Shown here piece by piece: positions 8,858 to 16,186 of a stretch of 64,000 bases of DNA. Position 1 is the first letter of the stretch; every line of letters starts with the position of its first letter. The DNA is taken from assembly GCF_003688595.1 (NCBI RefSeq), contig NZ_RCWT01000011.1, positions 434,001 through 498,000 of the forward strand, in the 5' to 3' direction. The position numbers and the translations under genes were made by a program. The notes below the pieces were generated by a model. That model saw nothing but the letters and a program-made list of their open reading frames with translations. It did no database searches and was not told where the DNA came from. This DNA comes from Sphingomonas sp. PP-F2F-G114-C0414 (lineage in GTDB: Bacteria > Pseudomonadota > Alphaproteobacteria > Sphingomonadales > Sphingomonadaceae).

Positions 8858-9487
8858 TCACTCCACCGCACCCTCCCCGATCGGCCCGACCGGCGCCGCC
8901 TGATCGCGCGAATAAGTCCCGATCAACACCCCCGCCGCCAGTACATGGCCGGTGATGGCCTCGATCACCGCAGACCGTCCTGGAGTCGCACCGGGATCGC
9001 CCGCGCCTGCGCCGACCGCGAACAGCTGGAAGACATAGCGATGCTCACCGTGCCCGCTCGGCGGATCGGGCGGCAACCAGCCTTCGCGGAGATAGGAATT
9101 GCGGCCCACATCGCGTCCCGCTGGGTCGCCCGCGCCATCGGCGACGATCGCGCCTTCCGCGAGACGGCCAGCATCCGCATCGAGACCCCTTACGATAGCG
9201 TGGACCAAGGGTTGTGGTGCCGGCGCGTCGGGATCCTCGACGATCAGCACCATCGTTGCCGTTCCGGCCGGCGGGTCGCTCCAGACGAGCGGCGGCGACA
9301 CGCCCTCGCCGTCGAGCGTGAAGCGCGGCGGCAGGCGGCCTTCATGCGCGAACGCCGGGCTGGAAAGGTCGATCGACGTCGGCGTGTCGCCGGGATCGCC
9401 GCAGACCTGCGAGACGGCCAGCTTCTCCTCGCCGGCGCGCAGACCGCTCATCGCCTGACCCAGCCATGCAGGGATATGTTCGAGCAT
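8858..9487 (-). CDS. YbhB/YbcL family (PEBP/Raf-kinase-inhibitor-like) protein
   Basis: 209 aa, beginning MLEHIPAWLGQAMSGLRAGE. The PEBP fold is shown by IDLSSPAF, FTLDGEGVSPPLVW, VEDPDAPAPQPLVHAIV and GWLPPDPPSGHGEHRYVF, covering the anion-binding pocket. Bacterial members have no settled function; some bind phospholipid-like ligands. The start at 9487 keeps the conserved N-terminal segment and lies 4 nt after the stop of the upstream lipoprotein gene, so the two are probably cotranscribed. Confidence 0.88.
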   Translation of the reverse strand: MLEHIPAWLGQAMSGLRAGEEKLAVSQVCGDPGDTPTSIDLSSPAFAHEGRLPPRFTLDGEGVSPPLVWSDPPAGTATMVLIVEDPDAPAPQPLVHAIVRGLDADAGRLAEGAIVADGAGDPAGRDVGRNSYLREGWLPPDPPSGHGEHRYVFQLFAVGAGAGDPGATPGRSAVIEAITGHVLAAGVLIGTYSRDQAAPVGPIGEGAVE

Positions 9488-9491
9488 CGGT

Positions 9492-10040
9492 TCAGCCCTC
9501 CGAAGGACAGGTGTCGTCGCGCCGCTCGGGGGCGCCGCCTGCGTACCATTCGCTTTTCGCGCCCATCTTGTCGGCGTCGTGATAGCAGACCTGGGTCTTG
9601 CCGCCCTTGGGGTCGACCAGCACCGTCCAGTTGCGATCGCTGCAGTTATGCTCCTCGCATCCCCAGGCGGCGATCCGTGTCCCGTCGCCGGTGGTGCCGG
9701 CGCGCTTGATCGTGAAGATCGGCGTCTCGGGACCCGTCCGGCCGCGGATCGTCTCGCGCAGCTTGGCATCGCCGACGGCTTCGACCAGCCCGGTCGCGAC
9801 CTCGGTACGGTCGAAGAACCCGACGCCGTCGACCGCGTCGTGCGGATATTTGCCGACATAGGCGGTGATCGGCGTGGTCTGCGCCTGCCCCGGGATCGGC
9901 GTCGGTGCGCGCGTCTCGGGTGGTGTGAAGCCACTCGGCGCGGGCGCGTTCGCCGCATCGTCGTTCTTGCCGCACGCCCCCAGCAGGAGCGGCGTCGCGA
10001 AAAGTGCGACCGCGATCACCGTCTTGATGGGCATCGTCAT
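9492..10040 (-). CDS. Lipoprotein of unknown function
   Basis: 182 aa. A short signal sequence ends in the lipobox LLLGAC, then a Pro/Thr-rich linker (APAPSGFTPPETRAPTPIPG). The globular part has four Cys (WGCEEHNCS, VCYH, DTCPSEG), probably two disulfides. The segment GKYPHDAVDGVGFFDR at the domain start resembles lysozyme-inhibitor-like folds only vaguely. ATG 10040 is chosen because GAGGA lies about 7 nt upstream. Anchored in the outer or inner membrane facing the periplasm. Confidence 0.7.
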   Translation of the reverse strand: MTMPIKTVIAVALFATPLLLGACGKNDDAANAPAPSGFTPPETRAPTPIPGQAQTTPITAYVGKYPHDAVDGVGFFDRTEVATGLVEAVGDAKLRETIRGRTGPETPIFTIKRAGTTGDGTRIAAWGCEEHNCSDRNWTVLVDPKGGKTQVCYHDADKMGAKSEWYAGGAPERRDDTCPSEG

Positions 10041-10116
10041 GGCATTGTCCTCATTCGTTACGCATCCAACGCGCTTGCGGGCAAACCGGTTGCGGTCGGA
10101 GCCTCCGACGACCACC

Positions 10117-10554
10117 ATGCTCCACATGGTACAGGATCTCGAACGGTTCGTCGTGGCGCAAGCCGGCGTCTACCCGCAGGCGCTCGCCGAACTGCGCGCG
10201 GGTGCGAAACGCAGCCACTGGATGTGGTTCGTCTTTCCCCAGATCGCCGGGCTCGGCCACAGCGCAATGGCGCGGACCTATGCGATCGCCTCGGCGGCCG
10301 AGGCACGCGGCTATCTTGCGCATCCCGTGCTCGGGCCTCGCCTGATCGAAGCGACCGAAACGGTGACGCTCGCGCACGGTTCGGCCCAGACGATCCTCGG
10401 CGGCATCGATGCCGTGAAGCTGCGCTCGTCGATGACGCTGTTCGCGCGCGTCGCCGACGATCCGACGCCGTTTCGCGCCGCGCTCGACCGGTTCTTCGGC
10501 GGGGCCGAGGATCCCGCGACGATCGCGTTGCTCGACCAGGACCAGGCGCGATAA
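10117..10554 (+). CDS. DUF1810 family protein
   Basis: 145 aa, soluble. The family core is clear: QDLERFVVAQ, ELRAGAKRSHWMWFVFPQIA, GLGHSAMARTYAI, then LRSSMTLFARV and RFFGGAEDPATIALL. DUF1810 proteins are widespread and have no established function. ATG 10117 or 10126 could be the start; neither has a well-placed ribosome site. Divergent from the lipoprotein gene. Confidence 0.85.
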   Translation: MLHMVQDLERFVVAQAGVYPQALAELRAGAKRSHWMWFVFPQIAGLGHSAMARTYAIASAAEARGYLAHPVLGPRLIEATETVTLAHGSAQTILGGIDAVKLRSSMTLFARVADDPTPFRAALDRFFGGAEDPATIALLDQDQAR

Positions 10555-10634
10555 GACGGGCGCGATAAGACGGGCGCATGACGCAGTAACCGTGTACCAT
10601 GGCGGCGGGGCGTTCCGCTCCCTGAGGTGTCGTC

Positions 10635-10760
10635 ATGGCGAAGAGCCAGAAGAAGTCGAACAAGGAAGTCCGCAAGCCCAAGGCGGAAAAGGCGCCGAAA
10701 GCCAATGCGTCGAACCCGACCAGCAAGGGCAAGGCCGTGGAAATGACCACGCTCAACTAA
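10635..10760 (+). CDS. Small basic protein (41 aa), unknown
   Basis: Starts MAKSQKKSNKEVRKPKAEKA and ends KGKAVEMTTLN. It is almost all Lys, Ala, Ser, Asn and Pro, so probably unstructured and nucleic-acid-binding. Small Lys-rich proteins of this layout are annotated in many proteobacteria without a function. GAGG lies 8 nt upstream of the ATG (10635). It ends 16 nt from the convergent ccmB stop. Confidence 0.6.
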   Translation: MAKSQKKSNKEVRKPKAEKAPKANASNPTSKGKAVEMTTLN

Positions 10761-10776
10761 CCTGCGGCGTGCGGCA

Positions 10777-11418
10777 CTAGTCCAGCGCGGCACGAATGGC
10801 GGCGGCAGCGATGAACGGCGCGCCTGCGACCAGCACGAGGCTGACCGCGGCGAGCAGTTTCATCGCGCCGGCCCCACCCGCGGGATCGAGCGCGCCGGCC
10901 CCGAAGATCAACAGCGGGACGGCAAGCGGCAGCATCGCCAACCCGACCACCGCGCCGCCGCCGCGCACCCCTGCGACCAGCGCGCTCGTCGCGACGGCGA
11001 GGGCGGCGAGGCCGGGCGTCCCGATCAGCAACCCGAGCTCGACGCGGATCAGCGTATCGAGCGACAGGTCGAACAGACCCGTGGCGATCACCGCCGCGAG
11101 CATCAGCGGCGGACCGAAGCTCAGCCAGTGCGCGATCGTCTTGGCGGTCGCAACCGCCGCCATCGACAGCCCGCGTACCGCGAGCTGATCGAACATGCCC
11201 GCGTCGAGATCGGGCGCGATCAGCCGCTCGACCGGCAGCAACGCCGCCAGCAGCGCCGCGGTCCATATCACGCCGCCACCGATCCGCGCGAGCAGCGCAC
11301 CGTCCGGGCCGATCGCGAGCGGGAACAGGATCGCCACCAGCAGGAAGAATGCGACCACCAGGACGGCGCCGCCGCTCGCCACGCTGCGGCGCAGATCGCG
11401 GCGGATCAGCGCGATCAC
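10777..11418 (-). CDS. ccmB: Heme exporter permease CcmB
   Basis: Integral membrane subunit of the CcmAB(CD) ABC complex for cytochrome c maturation, 213 aa with six hydrophobic spans. It begins IALIRRDLRRSVASGG after a GTG start and has the family segments FFLLVAILFPLAIGP and LFDLSLDTLIRVELGLLIG. The GTG at 11418 overlaps the ccmA stop as GTGA. ccmC, ccmD and ccmE do not follow: a convergent small gene does, so the rest of the system must lie elsewhere. Confidence 0.92.
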   Translation of the reverse strand: MIALIRRDLRRSVASGGAVLVVAFFLLVAILFPLAIGPDGALLARIGGGVIWTAALLAALLPVERLIAPDLDAGMFDQLAVRGLSMAAVATAKTIAHWLSFGPPLMLAAVIATGLFDLSLDTLIRVELGLLIGTPGLAALAVATSALVAGVRGGGAVVGLAMLPLAVPLLIFGAGALDPAGGAGAMKLLAAVSLVLVAGAPFIAAAAIRAALD

Positions 11419-11987
11419 AATGCCACCTCGGTGGCATGCGGCAGGTCGAGCGCGACGTGCGTGGCGATCAGCGCGATGCCGCCTTGCGCGCGGTGCTCGG
11501 CGAGCAACGCCCGCAGCCGTGCGATCGACTCGGCATCGAGCCCGTTGGCGGGTTCGTCGAGCAACCACACCGGCGCGCCGCTCGCCGCGACGCGTGCCAG
11601 CCCGGCACGACGGCGCTGGCCCGTCGACAGGAGGCGTACCGGAATGTCCGACAGCGCGGTCAGGTCGAGCGCGGCGATCGCACGCGCGACGCGGCCGGCG
11701 GGATCGGGCGCCCGGTCGAGAATCGCCCAGAACCGCAGCGCCGCGCTCAATGTCTGGTCGACGTCGAGCGCGTTCGCCTCGGTCAGCAGCGCGATCCCCG
11801 CGTCGCACGACATGCGTCCCTCGGACGGCGCGAGCAGGCCGGCGGCGATGCGGATCAAGCTAGACTTGCCGATCCCGTTGGGCCCGGTGACGACCGCCGC
11901 ATCGCCCGGCGCGAGCGCGAACGATACGTCGGCGAACAGCGGTCGCCCGCCGCGCACGCACGCCACCGCGTCGAAGACGAGCGTCAT
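11415..11987 (-). CDS. ccmA: Heme ABC exporter ATP-binding protein CcmA
   Basis: 190-aa ATPase of the cytochrome c maturation ABC complex. Walker A is GPNGIGKSS (about 36-44), the signature is LSTGQRRRAGLARV, Walker B is VWLLDEPANGLD and the H-loop is IATHV. The short length is normal for CcmA. The ATG at 11987 lies 19 nt downstream of the metallopeptidase gene; the 3' end couples to ccmB by a 4-nt overlap. Confidence 0.93.
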   Translation of the reverse strand: MTLVFDAVACVRGGRPLFADVSFALAPGDAAVVTGPNGIGKSSLIRIAAGLLAPSEGRMSCDAGIALLTEANALDVDQTLSAALRFWAILDRAPDPAGRVARAIAALDLTALSDIPVRLLSTGQRRRAGLARVAASGAPVWLLDEPANGLDAESIARLRALLAEHRAQGGIALIATHVALDLPHATEVAL

Positions 11988-12006
11988 GCCGCCCGCCCGG
12001 TCGCGC

Positions 12007-12432
12007 TCATGAACCGCGATCGTCGGGCACGGAATCTTCCAGCGCGTGCATGTCGTCGTCGCTGAGACCGAAATGATGGCCGATCTCGTGGATCGTAACA
12101 TGCGCGACGAGATCGTCGAGGCGGACGCCGGTCTCGATCCATTCCTCGAGGATCGCGCGGCGGTACAAAACGATGCGGTCGGGCATGGTGCCTGAGTCCA
12201 TCGACGATTTCTCGCCGAGCGGGCGGCCGTGATAGAGCCCGGACAGCTCGAGCGGATGCTCGAGCCCGAGCGCGGCCAGCGTCTCGTCGTCGGCGAACTC
12301 CTCCACCACGAAGACGATATCGCCGAGATGCACGGCGAACTGCGCGGGCAGCCTGGCGATCGTCGCGCGGCCGATCGCCTCGATCCCGTCGGCATCTGGT
12401 GCCTGGCCGGAGAATGTCGCTTGCCCGCTCAT
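12007..12432 (-). CDS. Metallopeptidase family protein (zincin-like, PF06262 type)
   Basis: 141 aa. The zinc-binding HExxH motif reads [18 protein letters not shown] near residue 120, typical of the minimal 'zincin-like' family. The N terminus contains [22 protein letters not shown], also conserved. No signal peptide, so it acts in the cytoplasm; substrates are unknown. The start may be ATG 12432 (used) or 12444; neither has a strong ribosome site. Directly upstream of ccmA, an arrangement that may be only positional. Confidence 0.87.
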   Translation of the reverse strand: MSGQATFSGQAPDADGIEAIGRATIARLPAQFAVHLGDIVFVVEEFADDETLAALGLEHPLELSGLYHGRPLGEKSSMDSGTMPDRIVLYRRAILEEWIETGVRLDDLVAHVTIHEIGHHFGLSDDDMHALEDSVPDDRGS

Positions 12433-12480
12433 GCGAGCAGCCATACGCGGAGGGCAACGATAGCGGCAAGGGATACGCGG

Positions 12481-12777
12481 ATGGTCGAAGCGCTGAACGA
12501 AACCGAACGCGCGGAAGCGCTCGATGGGCTGGACGAGTGGGATTACGACGATGCGCGCGATGCGATCACGCGGACGATCGTGTTCGCCGATTTCGTGGAG
12601 GCGTTCGGGTTCATGACGCAGGTCGCGCTGATCGCCGAGCGCGCGAACCATCATCCGGAATGGAAGAACGTGTGGAACCGGGTCGAAATCCTGCTGACCA
12701 CGCATGACGCGGGGGGCTTGAGCCCGCGGGATATCGAGATGGCCGAGGCGATCGACGCGATCGTCGGCGACGCCTGA
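12481..12777 (+). CDS. phhB: Pterin-4a-carbinolamine dehydratase
   Basis: 98 aa, full length. It contains the active-site block [18 protein letters not shown] followed by [16 protein letters not shown], diagnostic of the PCD/DCoH family, which recycles the pterin cofactor of aromatic amino acid hydroxylases. The His pair in NHHPEW is catalytic. Monocistronic, divergent from the metallopeptidase gene. No phenylalanine hydroxylase is in the window. Confidence 0.93.
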   Translation: MVEALNETERAEALDGLDEWDYDDARDAITRTIVFADFVEAFGFMTQVALIAERANHHPEWKNVWNRVEILLTTHDAGGLSPRDIEMAEAIDAIVGDA

Positions 12778-12850
12778 TTTTCTACATTGCCCCTTAGCGC
12801 ACAAACCCGGGGCGGTTCCGGGGCGGTGCGACGATCGAGCTTCTTCTGCG

Positions 12851-12871
12851 CCCCTCCCTGGAAGGGAGGGG
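12851..12871. terminator. GC-rich hairpin between convergent genes
   Basis: CCCCTCCC (12851-12858), loop TGGAA, GGGAGGGG (12864-12871). It lies 70 nt past phhB and just beyond the stop of the convergent dehydrogenase gene. No U tract, so a terminator role is only suggested by position. Confidence 0.35.
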
Positions 12872-12877
12872 GGACCG

Positions 12878-13669
12878 TCAGCCTCGTGTCATGCTGCGGC
12901 GCATCCGCTTGCGGAGTGCGCCCGGCATCCACCGTGCCGCGAACGCCATGCGGTGCGCGGTCTTGCCGACATAGGTGTGGACCTTGTCGCCGTGGACCGC
13001 CTCCCACGCGGCTTCGGCGACCTGGTCGACACCGGTCAGTTCGAGCCCGGCGCCCGTAACCGTCTCGCGGATCGAGTGATTGCTGTTCCCCGCGGCAGAA
13101 TCGAGCAACGGCGTGTCGATGAAGCTCGGCACGATCGACCGAACCTTGATGCCGTCCGCCGCCCATTCGCCGTCGAGCGCCTCGGTGATCGCGCGGATGC
13201 CGAACTTGGTCGCGGAATACGGCGCGAGCCCCGACGAGCCGTAGATCGCCGACGCCGACGCGGTGTTGAGCAGGCACGAGCCCGGCGTCCGCTTGAGATA
13301 CGCATAGCCGATCCGCGCGCCGTTCAACGCGCCGACCAGGTTGATCGCGATCACCCGGTCGATCTCGGCGAAATCGGTCTCCGCCAGCGGTCCGCCCGAG
13401 CCCACCCCGGCATTGTTGAACAGCACGTCGAGCCGGCCGCCGGTGGTCGCGACGAACGCGACGAGCGAGGCGGTCCACGCATCGCGGTCGCGCACGTCCA
13501 TGCGGTAGGTGCTCACCATGCCGTCGGGCAGCGATGCCGCGGTCTCGGCAAGCCCCGCGACGTTGACGTCGGCGAGCCCGACCCGCCAGCCCTTCCGCGC
13601 GAACAGCATCGCGGTCGCACGACCGATCCCCGATCCGCCGCCGGTGATGAAAATGCTCTGCTGCGTCAT
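12878..13669 (-). CDS. SDR-family oxidoreductase
   Basis: Classical short-chain dehydrogenase of 263 aa. The cofactor motif is TGxxxGIG (ITGGGSGIGRA, residues 8-18); NNAG is present, the catalytic Ser is in NTASASAIYG and the YxxxK motif is YSATKFG. Asp after strand 2 (LADVNVA) suggests NAD(H) preference. Substrate unknown. ATG 13669 has AGGGGAG upstream. It is divergent from the ABC importer genes. Confidence 0.9.
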   Translation of the reverse strand: MTQQSIFITGGGSGIGRATAMLFARKGWRVGLADVNVAGLAETAASLPDGMVSTYRMDVRDRDAWTASLVAFVATTGGRLDVLFNNAGVGSGGPLAETDFAEIDRVIAINLVGALNGARIGYAYLKRTPGSCLLNTASASAIYGSSGLAPYSATKFGIRAITEALDGEWAADGIKVRSIVPSFIDTPLLDSAAGNSNHSIRETVTGAGLELTGVDQVAEAAWEAVHGDKVHTYVGKTAHRMAFAARWMPGALRKRMRRSMTRG

Positions 13670-13736
13670 GACATCGCTCCCCTTATTGTTTTTGGTCATT
13701 TGATTTTACGGTATGTTTCCCGCATCCTGCGCGCAG

Positions 13737-14498
13737 ATGCCAGACAATTTGCCAGCGCTCGCTTTCGAACACGTCACCAAGCGGTACGGGTCGACGGTCG
13801 CCGTCGATCATGTCTCGCTCGAGATCACTCCCCGCGCCTTCGTCGCGCTGGTCGGGACGTCGGGATCGGGCAAATCGACGTTGCTCAAGACGATCAACCG
13901 GCTGGTCGAGCCAAGCGAAGGCCGCGTGACGATCGACAGTGCCGACGTTGCGGGCGAGCCTGCGCCGGAGCTGCGTCGGCGGATCGGCTATGTGTTCCAG
14001 AATATCGGCCTGTTCCCGCACATGACGATCGCCGAGAATATCGCGATCGGGCTGCGGATCGCGGGACGGCGCGACGAGGCCAAGGTCGGCGAGCTGCTCG
14101 ACCTCGTCGACCTGCCGCGCGATATCGCCGGGCGGATGCCCGACGCGCTGTCGGGCGGGCAGCGCCAGCGCGTCGGGATCGCGCGCGCGCTCGCGCCGGG
14201 GGCCAAACTGCTGTTGCTCGACGAGGCGTTCGGTGCGCTCGATCCGGTGACGCGTGACGCTTTGGGGACGCGGATCCGCGAACTGCACGACCGGCTCGGG
14301 CTGACGACGATCCTGGTGACTCACGACATGGCGGAGGCGCTGTTGCTCGCGGACCGCGTATTGGTGATGAAGTCCGGGCGGATCGTCGCCGACGCGACAC
14401 CGCGCGAGCTGGTGTCGGGCAAGGGTGGCGACGACGCGCAGGCGCTGGTGCAGGTGCCGCGCGCGCAGGCCGAACGCTTGCAGGCGTTGGTAGCATGA
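13737..14498 (+). CDS. OpuCA/OsmV-type ABC transporter ATP-binding protein
   Basis: 253 aa. Walker A GTSGSGKST, Q-loop YVFQNIGLFPHMT, signature LSGGQRQRVGIARAL, Walker B LLLLDEAFGALD and H-loop LVTHD are all intact. The sequence around KTINRLVEPSEGRV is typical of the quaternary-amine (betaine/choline/carnitine) importer ATPases. It lacks the C-terminal CBS domains of many OpuCA proteins. Coupled by ATGA to the permease/binding-protein gene. ATG 13737 fits homologues better than ATG 13713; neither has a clear ribosome site. Confidence 0.88.
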   Translation: MPDNLPALAFEHVTKRYGSTVAVDHVSLEITPRAFVALVGTSGSGKSTLLKTINRLVEPSEGRVTIDSADVAGEPAPELRRRIGYVFQNIGLFPHMTIAENIAIGLRIAGRRDEAKVGELLDLVDLPRDIAGRMPDALSGGQRQRVGIARALAPGAKLLLLDEAFGALDPVTRDALGTRIRELHDRLGLTTILVTHDMAEALLLADRVLVMKSGRIVADATPRELVSGKGGDDAQALVQVPRAQAERLQALVA

Positions 14499-16033
14499 GC
14501 GCGTTTCTCGAAGCACTCGGCCGCGTGCCGCCACTGCTCGCCGCGCATGTCCTGCTGTCGGCGTCGGCGCTGCTTCTGGGGATCGCGATCAGCCTGCCGT
14601 TGGGGATCTGGTCGGCGCGCAATGCCACTGTCGCGCGCGTGTCGCTCGGGTTTGCGAGCCTCGTCCAGACGATCCCGAGCCTCGCCCTGCTCGCGCTGTT
14701 CTACCCGCTGTTGCTGAGCCTGTCCGCGCTGGTCGGCGGCGGCATTCCCGCGCTCGGCTTCCTGCCGTCGCTGATCGCGCTGACGCTGTATGCGTTGCTG
14801 CCGATCCTGCGTAACGCGGTGGCGGGGCTGCACGGGCTCGATCCGGCGGTGATCCAGGCGGCGGATGCGGTCGGCATGACGCCCGCGCAGAAACTGCGGC
14901 TGGTCGAGGCGCCGCTTGTTGCGCCGGTGCTGATCGCGGGCATCCGCACTGCGGCGGTGTGGACGATCGGCGCCGCGACGCTGTCGACCACCGTGGGTCA
15001 GCCTAGTCTGGGCGACATGATCTTCGCGGGGTTGCAGACGCAGAACTGGGCGCTGGTGCTGGCCGGCTGCGTGTCGGCGGCGGCGCTGGCGCTGGCGGTC
15101 GATGCGCTGATCGGCGGGATCGAATACGGCATCCGGACGCGACGGCGCTGGCTTTGGATCGCGGGGGCGGTGGTGCTGGTCGTCGGGACTGCGGTGGCGA
15201 CCTTGCCACTATGGCCGAGGAGCGGCGGCGACCGGACGGTGGTGGTCGGGGCGAAGAACTTCTCCGAGCAATATATCCTCGCGCGGCTGATCGGCGATCG
15301 GCTCAAGCATGCGGGATACACCGTCGAGTATCGCGACGGGCTGGGCTCGGCGGTGGTGTTCGGGGCGCTCTCGACCGGCGATATCGATGTGTATGTCGAT
15401 TACGCCGGGACGATCTGGGCGAACGAGATGAAGCGGCACGACGTGCCGGAACGCGCGCCGATGGTCGCGGCGATCGGGGCCTGGGCCAAGCGCGAGCATG
15501 GGGTCGGCCTGGTCGGCTCGCTCGGGTTCGAGAATGCCTATGCGTTCGCAATGAAGTCGGATGCGGCCAAGGCGAAGGGCGTCGCCAGCCTCGACGATCT
15601 GGTCAGGGCGGCGCCGACGATGACACTGGGCAGCGACCTGGAATTTCTCGAGCGGCCCGAATGGGCGGCGGTGAAGCGCGCCTATCCGCTGCGGTTTGCC
15701 AAGACGACGCCGTACAGCCCGACCTTCATGTACCGCGCACTCGAAAGCGGGAATGTCGACGTGATTTCGGCGTTCTCGTCCGATGGGCGGATCGCGGCGG
15801 ATCGGCTGACCGTGCTGAGCGATCCGCGGCACGCTATTCCCGGCTACGACGCGATCCTGATGGTGGCGCCGAAGCGGGCTGGGGATGCGAAGTTCCTCGC
15901 CGCGCTGACGCCGCTGGTCGGGCGGATTCCGGTCGAAGCGATGCGGACGGCGAATTATCAGGTCGACCGCGATGCGGACAAGCAGACGCCCGAGGCCGCG
16001 GCGCGGTGGCTGGCGGCGAAGGTCGGACTCTGA
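14495..16033 (+). CDS. Fused ABC permease / substrate-binding protein, glycine betaine (OpuC-type)
   Basis: 512 aa in two parts. Residues 1-210 are a BPD_transp_1 permease with about six spans and the EAA-like loop ADAVGMTPAQKLRLVEAPL. After a further span (about 218-238) comes an OpuAC-type binding domain starting VVVGAKNFSEQYILARLI, with GDIDVYVDYAGTIW and SPTFMYRALESGNVDVI. The binding domain is thus tethered on the periplasmic side. Osmoprotectant import is the likely role; the exact ligand cannot be read. Translationally coupled to its ATPase (14495-14498). Confidence 0.88.
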   Translation: MSAFLEALGRVPPLLAAHVLLSASALLLGIAISLPLGIWSARNATVARVSLGFASLVQTIPSLALLALFYPLLLSLSALVGGGIPALGFLPSLIALTLYALLPILRNAVAGLHGLDPAVIQAADAVGMTPAQKLRLVEAPLVAPVLIAGIRTAAVWTIGAATLSTTVGQPSLGDMIFAGLQTQNWALVLAGCVSAAALALAVDALIGGIEYGIRTRRRWLWIAGAVVLVVGTAVATLPLWPRSGGDRTVVVGAKNFSEQYILARLIGDRLKHAGYTVEYRDGLGSAVVFGALSTGDIDVYVDYAGTIWANEMKRHDVPERAPMVAAIGAWAKREHGVGLVGSLGFENAYAFAMKSDAAKAKGVASLDDLVRAAPTMTLGSDLEFLERPEWAAVKRAYPLRFAKTTPYSPTFMYRALESGNVDVISAFSSDGRIAADRLTVLSDPRHAIPGYDAILMVAPKRAGDAKFLAALTPLVGRIPVEAMRTANYQVDRDADKQTPEAAARWLAAKVGL

Positions 16034-16035
16034 TC

Positions 16036-16183
16036 TCCCTCGCCCCTCCGGGGAGAGGGAAGGAGGAGCGTTTGCGACGGGAGGGTGAGGGGCGATTGGG
16101 ACTCGCGTCGTGAGCCTCACTCCCCTCTCCCTCCCACGCGCAAGCGCGCGCGGGCCCCTCCCTCTCCCCGTAGGGGCGAGGGA
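16036..16183. repeat. Palindromic element between convergent genes
   Basis: 25-nt inverted arms at 16036-16060 and 16159-16183 differ by one base. Each arm is a hairpin of the form CTCGCCCCT..GGGGAGAGGGA. The centre contains a further GC hairpin. The element fills the gap between the importer stop and the TonB receptor stop, and could stop transcription from both sides. Related in composition, but not identical, to the elements at 47390 and 52155. Confidence 0.75.
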
Positions 16184-16186
16184 AGC

